Source: JAAAOZ01 sp964496595
GTDB lineage: Bacteria; Chloroflexota; Anaerolineae; B4-G1; SLSP01
Reading direction: 5' to 3'
Assembly: GCA_964496595.1 (NCBI GenBank)
Contig: CAZCAI010000054.1
Coordinates: 1-27,611 of the forward strand
Length of the DNA: 27,611 nt
Shown here: piece by piece, positions 15,211-21,858 of the stretch
Layout: each line of letters opens with the position of its first letter
Position numbering within the stretch: the stretch's first letter is position 1
Translations under genes and position numbers: made by a program
The notes under the pieces: generated by a model
The model's input: only the letters and a program-made list of their open reading frames with translations
Databases searched by the model: none
Told to the model about the DNA's origin: nothing

Positions 15211-16062
15211 TCACCTCCCCTCCAGCGCGAAATAGGTCGCGAACGTCGCCACCAGCACCGCCCGGCTCACTGGCACATCCGTCCGGTAGCCACGCCACTC
15301 GTGCAACTTGTCGTAGATGCCGGTCAACTGATTGGCCACGGTCTTCTCCGCCTTGCCCAACCGCTCGGCGATGGTGGCGTTGTCCAACCCCTGGCTCGCC
15401 AGGCGCACCACCTCGTGCTCGGCCGGGGTCAGCCACCTCTCCACGAACTCGCGCTTGCGCCGGCGATCCTCGGTCCGACGCATCTGCCGCTGGGCCTGCA
15501 GTGCATCCCAGGGATCTTCGCGCAGGGCCAACTCCGTCGCCACCGGTGAAATACTGCTCCACCGCAATACGGGAATGGGCACCAACGTCACTGGATCCCC
15601 CGGTCGCACGTGCATGATCCGTTCGTCGCCGGGCTGCCAGTTCTGCGAGAGCAGATGCCACAGCCGGTCATCGTCGTCGAAGAGCAACTGCGCCACGACC
15701 ATACCGTAGACGGCCATGGTCTTCCGCCCCCCGGCAATGCTGAGGTGAACGAGATAGTCAGCCCGCTTCTGGGCCAACACGACCTGGTAGAGTGTGCGTA
15801 GCAAAGCGGAGACGTCCGTCTCGGTGACCGTGTCGGCTACCGGGCCGGCGCTTCCTGCAATGGGTAACAACTTGCAGGGCAGCGCGTTTGGACGGGCAAA
15901 CTCCTCTCGTAAGCGTGCCAATGCCGGTTGGATAATAGTGCTCACCGTGTGGACAACGATCACTTCGTGGATGGCATATCCTTTGTGCTGAAGCAGATCC
16001 AGCGCCAACGTTACCACCTGCGGTTCCGTGCCCAGCGTGGCGATAAGAATTTGCGGCTTCAT
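15211..16062 (-). CDS. CARF protein with C-terminal LuxR-type HTH
   Basis: A 283-aa protein. Residues 1-170 resemble the NE0113-type CARF domain: MKPQILIATLGTEPQVVTLA at the start and LVHLSIAGGRKTMAVYG (104-120) as ligand loop. Residues about 210-262 are a LuxR/GerE helix-turn-helix: LTPAEHEVVRLASQGL, NATIAERLGKAEKTVANQL. The ATG at 16062 is preferred because GGGGGA lies eight bases before it and the CARF strand begins at once; an upstream extension to 16161 has no family match. It is upstream of cas10 on the same strand, well placed to control the locus in response to cyclic oligoadenylate. No nuclease motif is visible. Function is inferred from domains. Confidence 0.82.
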   Translation of the reverse strand: MKPQILIATLGTEPQVVTLALDLLQHKGYAIHEVIVVHTVSTIIQPALARLREEFARPNALPCKLLPIAGSAGPVADTVTETDVSALLRTLYQVVLAQKRADYLVHLSIAGGRKTMAVYGMVVAQLLFDDDDRLWHLLSQNWQPGDERIMHVRPGDPVTLVPIPVLRWSSISPVATELALREDPWDALQAQRQMRRTEDRRRKREFVERWLTPAEHEVVRLASQGLDNATIAERLGKAEKTVANQLTGIYDKLHEWRGYRTDVPVSRAVLVATFATYFALEGR

Positions 16063-16157
16063 TGAATTAAATCCCCCTGTCAGCAACTCTCCCAGTTCGT
16101 GGTTGTGTGGGCGGCGCAGATTTCCCTCTGCAGGGCCGGAGACTGTGCCCGACCAGG

Positions 16158-16487
16158 TCAAGATGATCGTAATCGAAGGTGCTGGCCTCGTGCTTGATCC
16201 GTTTTGGTGGGCAGGTCGCGTTCATCCCGTGAAGCTTCCAGCATCGTCTGGAGGTCAGAATCTAACTCATCCACATCGTGGACAGCGGCTTCAATCAACA
16301 TCATATCCAATTGTCGGCCATCACTTAAACCGGGCAAGCAGGCGATGGCTGCCGCCTCGTGTGTGCCGGTGCTCACTGATCTCGAAGCGCTCGGCCATAT
16401 CGCGCCGTAGATAGCGCCGGGGGCAACGGCGATAATTTGTACAATCTCCAAGATGCGTGATGTCCGTTTGGTTTCCTCAAGCTTCAC
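16158..16487 (-). pseudogene. Decayed HTH regulator (WYL-type N-terminus) with frameshift
   Basis: From a GTG at 16487, with AGGAGG seven bases upstream, the frame reads VKLEETKRTSRILEIVQII. It then changes: an adjacent frame continues as RRYLRRDMAERFEIS, the helix-turn-helix pattern of WYL-type regulators. Restoring one C in the C-run near 16418-16422 joins the two. Downstream frames do not resolve into a known domain. It precedes the CARF-LuxR gene and was probably another regulator of the locus. The family call rests on a short stretch. Confidence 0.4.
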
Positions 16488-16551
16488 TTCTGCCTCCTCT
16501 TTGCTTCTTTTTGATGCTTGTGCTCAATGTTTGCATCTATTGTAGCACAGG

Positions 16552-16575
16552 TGTGGGAACGGGGTAGTTCCCACA
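16552..16575. promoter_or_regulatory. 9-bp inverted repeat beside a leftward -10-like box
   Basis: TGTGGGAAC (16552-16560) and GTTCCCACA (16567-16575) form a perfect palindrome around GGGGTA. On the minus strand TACAAT lies just downstream, at 16538-16543. No good -35 box is seen at 17 nt, because the palindrome occupies that place, which is what a regulator-dependent promoter would look like. It is upstream of the leftward CRISPR-Cas block and could be the operator of the CARF-HTH proteins or the decayed regulator. Confidence 0.45.
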
Positions 16576-16771
16576 AATTTGATGTGGATGAGGATTCGTG
16601 AAATTCCTTTCTTCTGCTAGCGCTACCTATACTGTGAGTCTCGCCGCATCATCGGCCAGAAATCGGGTATCGCGGGTATCGGTGAAGATTGAGACGGAAA
16701 GACTGTCACTGTTAGTGCAGCAAGCGATGGCGTGGGCAAAGCAATTGTTCTAAATTTGCGTCAAGCTCCCC

Positions 16772-16801
16772 TTGCACCGCACCCTCCAACTTTGGTATAA
16801 T
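16772..16801 (+). promoter_or_regulatory. Extended -10 promoter opening the rightward block
   Basis: TTGCAC (16772-16777) and TATAAT (16796-16801) are spaced by 18 nt, with a TG extended element directly before (TGGTATAAT). It points right, into the structured region at 16857-17075 and the genes beyond. Between 16576 and 16771 I see no supported gene, only short open frames without family match. Confidence 0.6.
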
Positions 16802-16856
16802 TGAAGTTGTAACCGCACCTTAGCAACCCCATCATACCCCGCCCGCCCCGCGCTTG

Positions 16857-17075
16857 ACGCGGGACGCCTCTTGTTGTGCGCCTCTGATTGTCGTACCCAG
16901 CCCCACCGGGGCATCTGACGTTTTCACGCCCGATGGACATCGTCCATCCACGTTAGATGTTGCCCGCGTGGGGCTTTTGCGTGCCTGGAAGCCGCGGTCG
17001 CGGCAAGGGCCTGATATGTCAGGTCTTTGCCGAGGCTACGGCCTCCATCCGGCGCAAGGTTGATTCAACTTTGCG
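16857..17075 (+). ncRNA. Highly structured untranslated RNA region downstream of the promoter
   Basis: Several helices nest. ACGCGGG (16857-16863) pairs with 16963-16969. Within it lie a GCCCC-ACC-GGGGC hairpin (16900-16912), a 9-bp helix with one G-U (16913-16921 with 16950-16958) and, inside that, GATGGAC-ATC-GTCCATC (16932-16948). Downstream are a 13-bp hairpin with two G-U pairs (17002-17031, loop TATG) and a 9-bp hairpin with one G-U (17053-17075). No tRNA, tmRNA, RNase P or 6S signature is recognised. It could be a long regulatory leader or an independent small RNA. Between 17076 and 17270 there is one more palindromic stretch (around 17150-17170) and no gene. Confidence 0.5.
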
Positions 17076-17270
17076 TACCGTGGGCAGAACCTTAACAACC
17101 TTCATAACCTATTTTGACTGCGAAAGGCAGAGCCGTGGGTAGCGCCTGGCGCAAAAGCTGCGCTTTTACGCTGGGGCGTTTCCTGCGGCTGCCGATACGT
17201 ATTTCTGAAACTTGATGTTTCACGCAGCGTGGTCGCGGCTAATCACAGGCTTTCTCAAGAGCTTCAACCG

Positions 17271-17351
17271 CGTCACCCGCTGCCCCCTGAATCCGGCCTC
17301 TCCCGGCTTGCCCTGGCCCTTACCAGCCAGCGCGCGGGAGAGCGCTGGCTG
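17271..17351 (+). repeat. Pseudoknot-forming repeat, copy 1
   Basis: This stretch is repeated at 18063-18137 with a 6-nt indel and few changes. The hairpin AGCCAGCG (17325-17332) / CGCTGGCT (17343-17350) has a 10-nt loop. The loop's last eight bases, CGGGAGAG (17335-17342), are complementary to CTCTCCCG (17298-17305) upstream, giving the interleaved order A-B-A'-B'. It ends 25 nt before the ATG at 17377. Confidence 0.65.
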
Positions 17352-17376
17352 CCCATACTTGAATGAGGTGAAAACA

Positions 17377-18060
17377 ATGTCCACCCCAGCAAAAACCCGG
17401 ATGCTCTGTTGTATCTTTGTAATAGCGATAGGGTTAGCGATTCTGACCCTGTGCGGATATTGGCCGCAACCCCGCGCCCCGGCGTCACCGACGCCGACGC
17501 AAACACCGCTTCCAACGCCACCACCGACCGCCACAGCGATGCCAACGCCGACCGCCACTCCCAACTGGCGACCATGTCCGAAAGCGACGTCCGCACCCTG
17601 CCTGCTCCCGCCCCCGGCGGAAGCCCGGGCATTGCGCGCGGCATTCGCGGTGCTGCTATCTCGCACCCGACTGAACGCGCCCCCCGTGACTGACGAGGCT
17701 ACGCTCCTGGCCTACGACCGCGCCGCCAGTATCGCAGCGGCCCAGACCTACCTCGACCCCGACTACGCCTGGCCCCTGCTCGAAACCGACTTCGTCTTCG
17801 TCTACGCCGATCCTCAACCGCGTCCGCCGCATATCCACTGTCCGGCCATCGACTACTGCCGCGTCACCCAGACGATCCCCAGCATCCACGCCGTGCTCAT
17901 CTTCGACGCCGATATGTGCCGTGACCTCGGCTCTGTGCCGTGTCTAGCGCCGCTGCGCGCTGACCAACTCGACGCCCGCGACAATCGCATCACCGCCGAG
18001 TTTCAGCGTGTAAGCGACGGCTGGCGGCTCATCGGCTGGGAAACCATCGGTTTGCCGTAG
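17377..18060 (+). CDS. Membrane-anchored or secreted protein of unknown function
   Basis: A 227-aa protein starting MSTPAKTRM, then a hydrophobic segment LCCIFVIAIGLAILTLCGYW (residues 10-29) that can act as signal anchor. A Pro/Thr-rich linker of about 35 residues follows, then a globular domain rich in Asp and Tyr with several cysteines (CPKATSAPC, CPAIDYC, MCRDLGSVPC). GAGGTG lies six bases before the ATG at 17377. A longer frame from 17212 would run through the repeat and lacks a ribosome-binding site. I do not recognise the domain. The exported layout suggests a surface role in the mobile element. Confidence 0.65.
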   Translation: MSTPAKTRMLCCIFVIAIGLAILTLCGYWPQPRAPASPTPTQTPLPTPPPTATAMPTPTATPNWRPCPKATSAPCLLPPPAEARALRAAFAVLLSRTRLNAPPVTDEATLLAYDRAASIAAAQTYLDPDYAWPLLETDFVFVYADPQPRPPHIHCPAIDYCRVTQTIPSIHAVLIFDADMCRDLGSVPCLAPLRADQLDARDNRITAEFQRVSDGWRLIGWETIGLP

Positions 18061-18062
18061 CC

Positions 18063-18137
18063 CGTCACCCTGTGCCCCGGCCTCTCCCGGCTTGCCCTGG
18101 CCCATCATCAGCCAGCGCGCGGGAGACGCGCTGGTTG
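18063..18137 (+). repeat. Pseudoknot-forming repeat, copy 2
   Basis: Second copy of the 17271-17351 element. The hairpin is CCAGCGCG (18112-18119) / CGCGCTGG (18127-18134), extendable by a G-U and an A-U pair. Its 7-nt loop CGGGAGA (18120-18126) is complementary to TCTCCCG (18083-18089). Compared with copy 1 the stem gains two C-G pairs together and a C-G becomes U-G, so pairing is preserved while sequence changes. Confidence 0.65.
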
Positions 18138-18153
18138 AGTTGCAATCGTAGTA

Positions 18154-18254
18154 CCCCAGATGTGAGGCGCGCGTCCTTTTCAAGGATAGCCCCCATCTGG
18201 GGAAACGCGCGCCTCTTGGTGTATCCAATCATTCACAATTCAAACCAAGGAGGC
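18154..18254 (+). promoter_or_regulatory. H-type pseudoknot leader with anti-SD, upstream of the 18261 gene
   Basis: Two perfect helices interleave: CCCCAGATG (18154-18162) with CATCTGGGG (18194-18202), and GAGGCGCGCGT (18164-18174) with ACGCGCGCCTC (18205-18215). A small CCTT-TTC-AAGG hairpin lies in the long loop (18175-18185). The end of the second helix continues as GCCTCTTGG (18211-18219), complementary to the gene's Shine-Dalgarno region CCAAGGAGGC (18245-18254) with one bulged G. Pseudoknot formation and Shine-Dalgarno masking would therefore exclude each other. Helices are seen directly; switching is inference. Confidence 0.7.
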
Positions 18255-18260
18255 TTTACC

Positions 18261-19163
18261 ATGTCGTGGCAAAACCGTGCTGCTTCACAGATTCTTCACG
18301 AAGAAACCGTATCTGAGTACCCGTTCATTCAATATGTCAACGATGGCAGTACCCTGACCCCACACCAACCGACCGGCGGCTTTGCAATGGCCGCCGACCA
18401 GACGGATGTCCTCGGCGCAGCGCCCCACGGCGCGACCGAACACACCCTGACCTTCAGCAACGGCGCCTACGAAGCCGTCCACTTTACTGACTGGCTGCGC
18501 TTTGCGCCGCTGGTCACCCGCTTCGCGTGGATCAAGGACGGCAACCGGCTCGACACCTACGTGCCCGGCGCGCGCGGCAAGCTGCAAGCCCTGGGTTACG
18601 TCGAGACCGAACAAGGGTTCGCCGGGCCGGTGATGCTCACCGTCAAGGGGATGGCGTCGAAAGACCTGTCCCAGGCCCTGCGCGAACACCGACAGGCCGT
18701 CCGCAAGGCCACCCAAGGGCAAGCGCCGAGTCCGTTCTTCTCCGTGCTGCTGCACGCCGGGGAACCGACGTTGCGCGGGACCAAGCAGAAGAGCCGGGCC
18801 ACGCCCATCGTGCGTGATTCGGGGTTCGATCCCGACCGCGACTACGTGGGCGACGCGCTGGCCGATATCATCGAGGCCGAGTGGGAGACCTACAAGCAGT
18901 GGGCCGCCGCCTGGCAGAACAACCCCGGCCCCAACGGCGAGGGCGAACTGCCCGACAGCGATCCGTCCGACGACGCTGAAGGCGTTCCTGCTCCGGCCCC
19001 TACTGCCACTCATCAAGCCGAGCCGGTCCCCGAAAGCACCCGGCGGTTACTGACCGCCCTGATGCGCGGGAAAGGGTTCGCCCCGGCGGACATCGCCGCT
19101 GCTCTGGACGGTCTCACCGCCGACACCGCCCAGGCCCTCATCGCCGAACTCAAGCGCTCATAG
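18261..19163 (+). CDS. Conserved-looking accessory protein of unknown function (300 aa)
   Basis: Starts MSWQNRAASQILHEE with AAGGAGG nine bases upstream of the ATG. The N-terminal part contains YPFIQYVNDGSTLTPHQPTGG and a repeated beta-strand character up to about residue 170. This is loosely like DUF5895-type proteins carried by phages and mobile elements, but I am not sure of that match. Residues 175-215 carry charged helices (YVGDALADIIEAEWETYKQWAAAW). An acidic Pro/Ala-rich linker (about 225-260) leads to a small helical domain (STRRLLTALMRGKGFAPADI) like a UBA/CUE-sized bundle. The layout, beta domain plus acidic tail, recalls single-stranded-DNA-binding accessory proteins, but this is speculative. 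Confidence 0.65.
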   Translation: MSWQNRAASQILHEETVSEYPFIQYVNDGSTLTPHQPTGGFAMAADQTDVLGAAPHGATEHTLTFSNGAYEAVHFTDWLRFAPLVTRFAWIKDGNRLDTYVPGARGKLQALGYVETEQGFAGPVMLTVKGMASKDLSQALREHRQAVRKATQGQAPSPFFSVLLHAGEPTLRGTKQKSRATPIVRDSGFDPDRDYVGDALADIIEAEWETYKQWAAAWQNNPGPNGEGELPDSDPSDDAEGVPAPAPTATHQAEPVPESTRRLLTALMRGKGFAPADIAAALDGLTADTAQALIAELKRS

Positions 19164-19173
19164 GGGGTGGGAG

Positions 19174-19542
19174 ATGACCAAGCCACGCCATCACGTCATC
19201 CGCCGCCCCGCGCGGCGCGGACACGCCAACCGCCAACGCCTGGTCGCCCAATGGCAGCGGGCACGGCGGAAGCCGCCCGCGCCCCACGCCATCCCGCGAC
19301 ACCAGGCCCGACGCCGTAAGCGCAGGCGCAAGCTGCGGACGCTGGCGCTCCTGATCCTGGTCGTGCCCGGCTTGATCTGGGCGCTAACCCAGGCCCCGCG
19401 CGTGTTGCCCTTCACGGCCCGCCACGGTGGTCGGCCCGGCCTGCTCCTGCTGGCCGTGTTCGCCCTGGTGGTGCTGAGTGGGATCAAGACGGCTCTACTG
19501 CGCGACGTACTCCTGACGGCTCAGTCTGAGCCTGACAACTGA
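19174..19542 (+). CDS. Small basic protein with two membrane segments
   Basis: A 122-aa protein. Residues 1-55 are extremely basic (HHVIRRPARRGHANRQR, RRRKRRRKLR). Two hydrophobic segments follow: TLALLILVVPGLIWAL (about 56-71) and PGLLLLAVFALVVLSGI (about 88-104). It starts ten bases after the preceding stop, with GGGGGTGGGAG as ribosome-binding site, so it is co-transcribed and probably coupled. No family is recognised. The basic cytoplasmic tail could bind nucleic acid or membranes. Confidence 0.6.
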   Translation: MTKPRHHVIRRPARRGHANRQRLVAQWQRARRKPPAPHAIPRHQARRRKRRRKLRTLALLILVVPGLIWALTQAPRVLPFTARHGGRPGLLLLAVFALVVLSGIKTALLRDVLLTAQSEPDN

Positions 19543-19561
19543 CGATTGTGCCGTTGCCACC

Positions 19562-19621
19562 GCAGTTTTGGCCCCTCTGACGCCAACCAACTTCTACCCT
19601 TCTCCAAGCAGCCAAAACTGC
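19562..19621 (+). other. 11-bp inverted repeat in the 19543-19738 spacer
   Basis: GCAGTTTTGGC (19562-19572) pairs with GCCAAAACTGC (19611-19621) across a 38-nt loop. The rest of the spacer up to 19738 shows no supported gene and no other clear signal. Confidence 0.45.
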
Positions 19622-19738
19622 TAAGGTGCGCTTCACGGGTTCCAAAAGCGGGTTGCCCCACAATGTTAGCCCTGTTCTGTGGCGCAAAACCCTACTCTAC
19701 CCTAAAAGTGAAGCACACCCCCGTTCTGCCCCTTCCGT

Positions 19739-19770
19739 GAAAGCGCCGGTGACGTTTCACCGGCGCTTTT
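19739..19770 (+). terminator. Intrinsic terminator
   Basis: A perfect 13-bp stem, AAAGCGCCGGTGA (19740-19752) with TCACCGGCGCTTT (19757-19769), closes a CGTT loop and ends in four T's followed by a pyrimidine tract. It should end the transcript of the 17377-19542 genes, so 19892 onward needs its own promoter or read-through. Confidence 0.7.
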
Positions 19771-19800
19771 CCCCTAGTTTCCTTTTGCTCCCAGATGTAC

Positions 19801-19885
19801 CCGAGGAAGCCGCTGCGCCTCCTCGGAGACGCCCGGCTTCCTCGTTGGCACAGTAAAGCACAGCAATGCATTTCTAACGAGGAGG
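19801..19885 (+). promoter_or_regulatory. Bistable leader with anti-SD upstream of the 19892 gene
   Basis: CGAGGAAGCCG (19802-19812) can pair fully with CGGCTTCCTCG (19834-19844). Alternatively CCGAGGA (19801-19807) pairs with TCCTCGG (19820-19826) while AGCCG pairs with CGGCT, giving the interleaved order. CCTCCTCG (19818-19825) is an exact complement of the gene's Shine-Dalgarno CGAGGAGG (19878-19885). In the long-hairpin state that anti-SD is free to mask the start; in the alternative state it is occupied. Mutually exclusive pairings are seen in the sequence; the switch is inferred. Confidence 0.6.
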
Positions 19886-19891
19886 TGTACC

Positions 19892-20287
19892 GTGACCCTG
19901 ACCTTGACCGCCCCGGCGGTGAGCACACCGCCACGCTGGCGCGCCCCGGCCCGCTCCCGGTTGATTCAAGAGACCGGCGCGGCCCTGCGCGACGACCCGA
20001 CCGTGTGCCGCCTGCGGGGCCAGATGACCGCGACGCTCCCCCGGAGTGTCTGGATGTACTTCAGTTTCACCGCTGACCACACGCCCTACCGCCTGACCTT
20101 TCCCCACACCGCGCCCATCGTCACCTTGGGGATGGCGGGGCTGTATCAACCGTGGGAAACCCTGGCATCTTGGGATTTGGCCGATCTCGCCACCGGCGAC
20201 GACGTGCTGAGCGCCGTCAAGACCACGCTCTGTGATCCGGCGCTGGATGTGTTGCACCGCTGGCGGGAAGCGGGAGGTGGGCCGTGA
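19892..20287 (+). CDS. Unknown protein of the accessory block (131 aa)
   Basis: Starts at a GTG (19892) with GAGGAGGTG six bases upstream; no ATG fits. The protein reads MTLTLTAPAVSTPPRWRAPA and has a beta-rich middle (WMYFSFTADHTPYRLTFPH, PIVTLGMAGLYQPWETL). A short helical end follows. No known domain is recognised. Its stop overlaps the start of the RNase III-like gene by four bases (GTGA), so the two are coupled and may act together. Its Shine-Dalgarno sequence lies under the leader structure at 19801-19885. Confidence 0.6.
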   Translation: MTLTLTAPAVSTPPRWRAPARSRLIQETGAALRDDPTVCRLRGQMTATLPRSVWMYFSFTADHTPYRLTFPHTAPIVTLGMAGLYQPWETLASWDLADLATGDDVLSAVKTTLCDPALDVLHRWREAGGGP

Positions 20288-20810
20288 ACGACACCCAACT
20301 TCGCGCTCTACAAGCGCACCTGGGCTACCCCTTCACCGACCCCGCTCTGCTGCGTCTGGCCCTCACCCACCGTTCCGCTGGCCCGGCCAACTATGAACGC
20401 CTGGAACACCTGGGCGATGCCGTGCTCGACCTGGCCGTGACCACCTGGCTCTACCACGCCTTCCCGGAATTTGGCCCGGGCCAGATGAGTGAACGCTTGC
20501 TTGCAAGCGCGTGCGCGCCGAGTTAGTGCGCGCGCCGACCCTGGCCCGCTTTGCGCGCCAACTCGACTTGTCCTGGGCCATTACCCTGAGTCGGTACGCC
20601 GACGCGCGCGGCCTGCGCCACCGCACGTCCATCCTCAGCGACGTCTTCGAGGCCGTGGTCGGCGCAATTTTCGTGGACGCCGGGACCCTCGACCCAGTGG
20701 CGCGCGTCCTGCGCCCCCTGATCGAACCTCCGGCCCACGCCGCGATGTACCGCGACCCCGGCTTCTACCACTTAGAGGCTGCGATTCCCGCGCATCCCAA
20801 AGGAGGCTGA
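20284..20810 (+). pseudogene. RNase III catalytic-domain protein, frameshifted
   Basis: The first frame (20284-20526, GTG start) carries the RNase III signature NYERLEHLGDAVLDL with acidic residues at 38, 41 and 45. It then stops. The second frame, one base back, continues RAELVRAPTLARFARQLDL and contains the second catalytic motif SDVFEAVVGAIFVDAG. Adding one base near 20503-20510 (for example A before AAGCG) restores a single catalytic domain of about 175 aa without a dsRNA-binding domain. The break is at a perfect palindrome, CGCTTGC-TT-GCAAGCG (20494-20509). All catalytic acids survive, so decay is recent, programmed, or a sequence error. No classical slippery heptamer is seen. Confidence 0.75.
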
Positions 20811-20811
20811 G

Positions 20812-21732
20812 ATGCTGACCTTGCTGCGCTCCGCGCTCACCTACACCCGCGCGGGCCTCTCCGTGCTTCCTTGTGACCGGCGACGCAAGCGTCCCCGGCT
20901 GCCGCACTGGAAGCCCTACCAGGCCCGCATCCCCGCGCCTCACGAAGTCCGGCGCTGGTTTGCGCCCTGGTCTGGCGCTGACGCCGTGGCCGTCATCACC
21001 GGCCCGATCTCTGGCTACCTGGAAGTCCTGGACTTCGACGCCCCCGCGCTCTTCGCGCCGTGGGCCGCGGCCGTCCAGGCCACTTGCCCCGACCGACTCT
21101 CCCGCTTGCCGATCGTGCAAACGCAGAGCGGCGGCTACCACGTCTACTACCGTTGCCCTGCGGCTACCTCCGGCAACCGGAAGCTGGCCGTAGACCCCGC
21201 CAAGCCCAACGGCAAACTCACGCTCATCGAAACGCGCGGCGCGGGCGGCTACGTGCTGGCCCCGCCGAGCGTCGGATACATCCTGCTGCGCGGCGATTTC
21301 GGCACCATCCCGGTGTTGAATCCCGCTGAACGTGACCTACTCCTGGACACGGCTCGCCGTTTCAGCCGCGTGCGGATGCCGGAGCCTGTACCACAAACTA
21401 GTCCGCATCCTCGCATCCCCAACGACAGCTCGCGGCCCGGCGACGACTACAATCGCCGGGGCGACGTGCGCCATCTCCTGCAACGCCACGGCTGGCAGTG
21501 TGTGCGCCACGCCCAGGAAACATCCTACTGGCGTCGGCCCGGCAAACGCTGGGGCCACTCGGCCACCTACAACTACCGCGCCTCGCGCTGCTTCTACGTC
21601 TTCACGACCAATGCCCCGCCCTTTGATCCCGACCGCGCCTATCGGCCCTTCGCCGTGTTCGCGTTGTTAGAACACGGCGGAGATTATCAGGCCGCCGCGT
21701 CCGCGCTGCGCCGCCTGGGATATGGCGCGTGA
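20812..21732 (+). CDS. Bifunctional DNA primase/polymerase (prim-pol)
   Basis: A 306-aa archaeo-eukaryotic-type primase. Metal-binding motif LEVLDFDAP (about residues 70-78), then QTQSGGYHVYYRCP and LIETRGAGGYVLAPPS are the conserved prim-pol blocks. The C-terminal 90 residues (DDYNRRGDVRHLLQRHGW, WRRPGKRWGHSATYNY, FYVFTTNAPPF) match the tail often found after prim-pol in phage and plasmid primases. No helicase domain is attached. AAAGGAGG is eight bases before the ATG, one base after the RNase III stop. It would prime or replicate the mobile element. Confidence 0.9.
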   Translation: MLTLLRSALTYTRAGLSVLPCDRRRKRPRLPHWKPYQARIPAPHEVRRWFAPWSGADAVAVITGPISGYLEVLDFDAPALFAPWAAAVQATCPDRLSRLPIVQTQSGGYHVYYRCPAATSGNRKLAVDPAKPNGKLTLIETRGAGGYVLAPPSVGYILLRGDFGTIPVLNPAERDLLLDTARRFSRVRMPEPVPQTSPHPRIPNDSSRPGDDYNRRGDVRHLLQRHGWQCVRHAQETSYWRRPGKRWGHSATYNYRASRCFYVFTTNAPPFDPDRAYRPFAVFALLEHGGDYQAAASALRRLGYGA

Positions 21733-21770
21733 CTGACACCCTTTGATATCCGTCATCTGAATCCTAGCCC

Positions 21771-21849
21771 GGCAGGAGGGACTACGCCTCCTGCCCAGGA
21801 GGCGTTACGGTAGTCTCTCCTGTGTTCATTAGCTTGTATCCCACAGGAG
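21771..21849 (+). promoter_or_regulatory. Pseudoknot leader with anti-SD upstream of radC
   Basis: GGCAGGAGG (21771-21779) pairs with CCTCCTGCC (21787-21795). GACTAC (21780-21785) pairs with GTAGTC (21810-21815). The order is interleaved. One base after the second helix lies CTCCTGTG (21817-21824), the exact complement of CACAGGAG (21842-21849), which contains the radC Shine-Dalgarno. CCTCCTG in the first helix can also pair with that site. Extending helix two by G-U would invade the anti-SD and expose the start. Confidence 0.65.
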
Positions 21850-21858
21850 GAACTCACA

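Noticed and set aside
16576..16771. Small plus-strand frame starting at a GTG near 16635
   Set aside because: Two overlapping frames look equally protein-like, neither has a ribosome-binding site or known motif.
18285..19016. Minus-strand reading frame of 243 codons
   Set aside because: Shadow of the 18261-19163 gene, produced by its high GC; no start signals and opposite to all neighbours.
16814..19630. CGCACCTTAGC (16814-16824) and its inverse (19620-19630) as attachment or terminal sites
   Set aside because: Eleven bases in a 27-kb window are expected many times by chance, and no boundary feature supports them.
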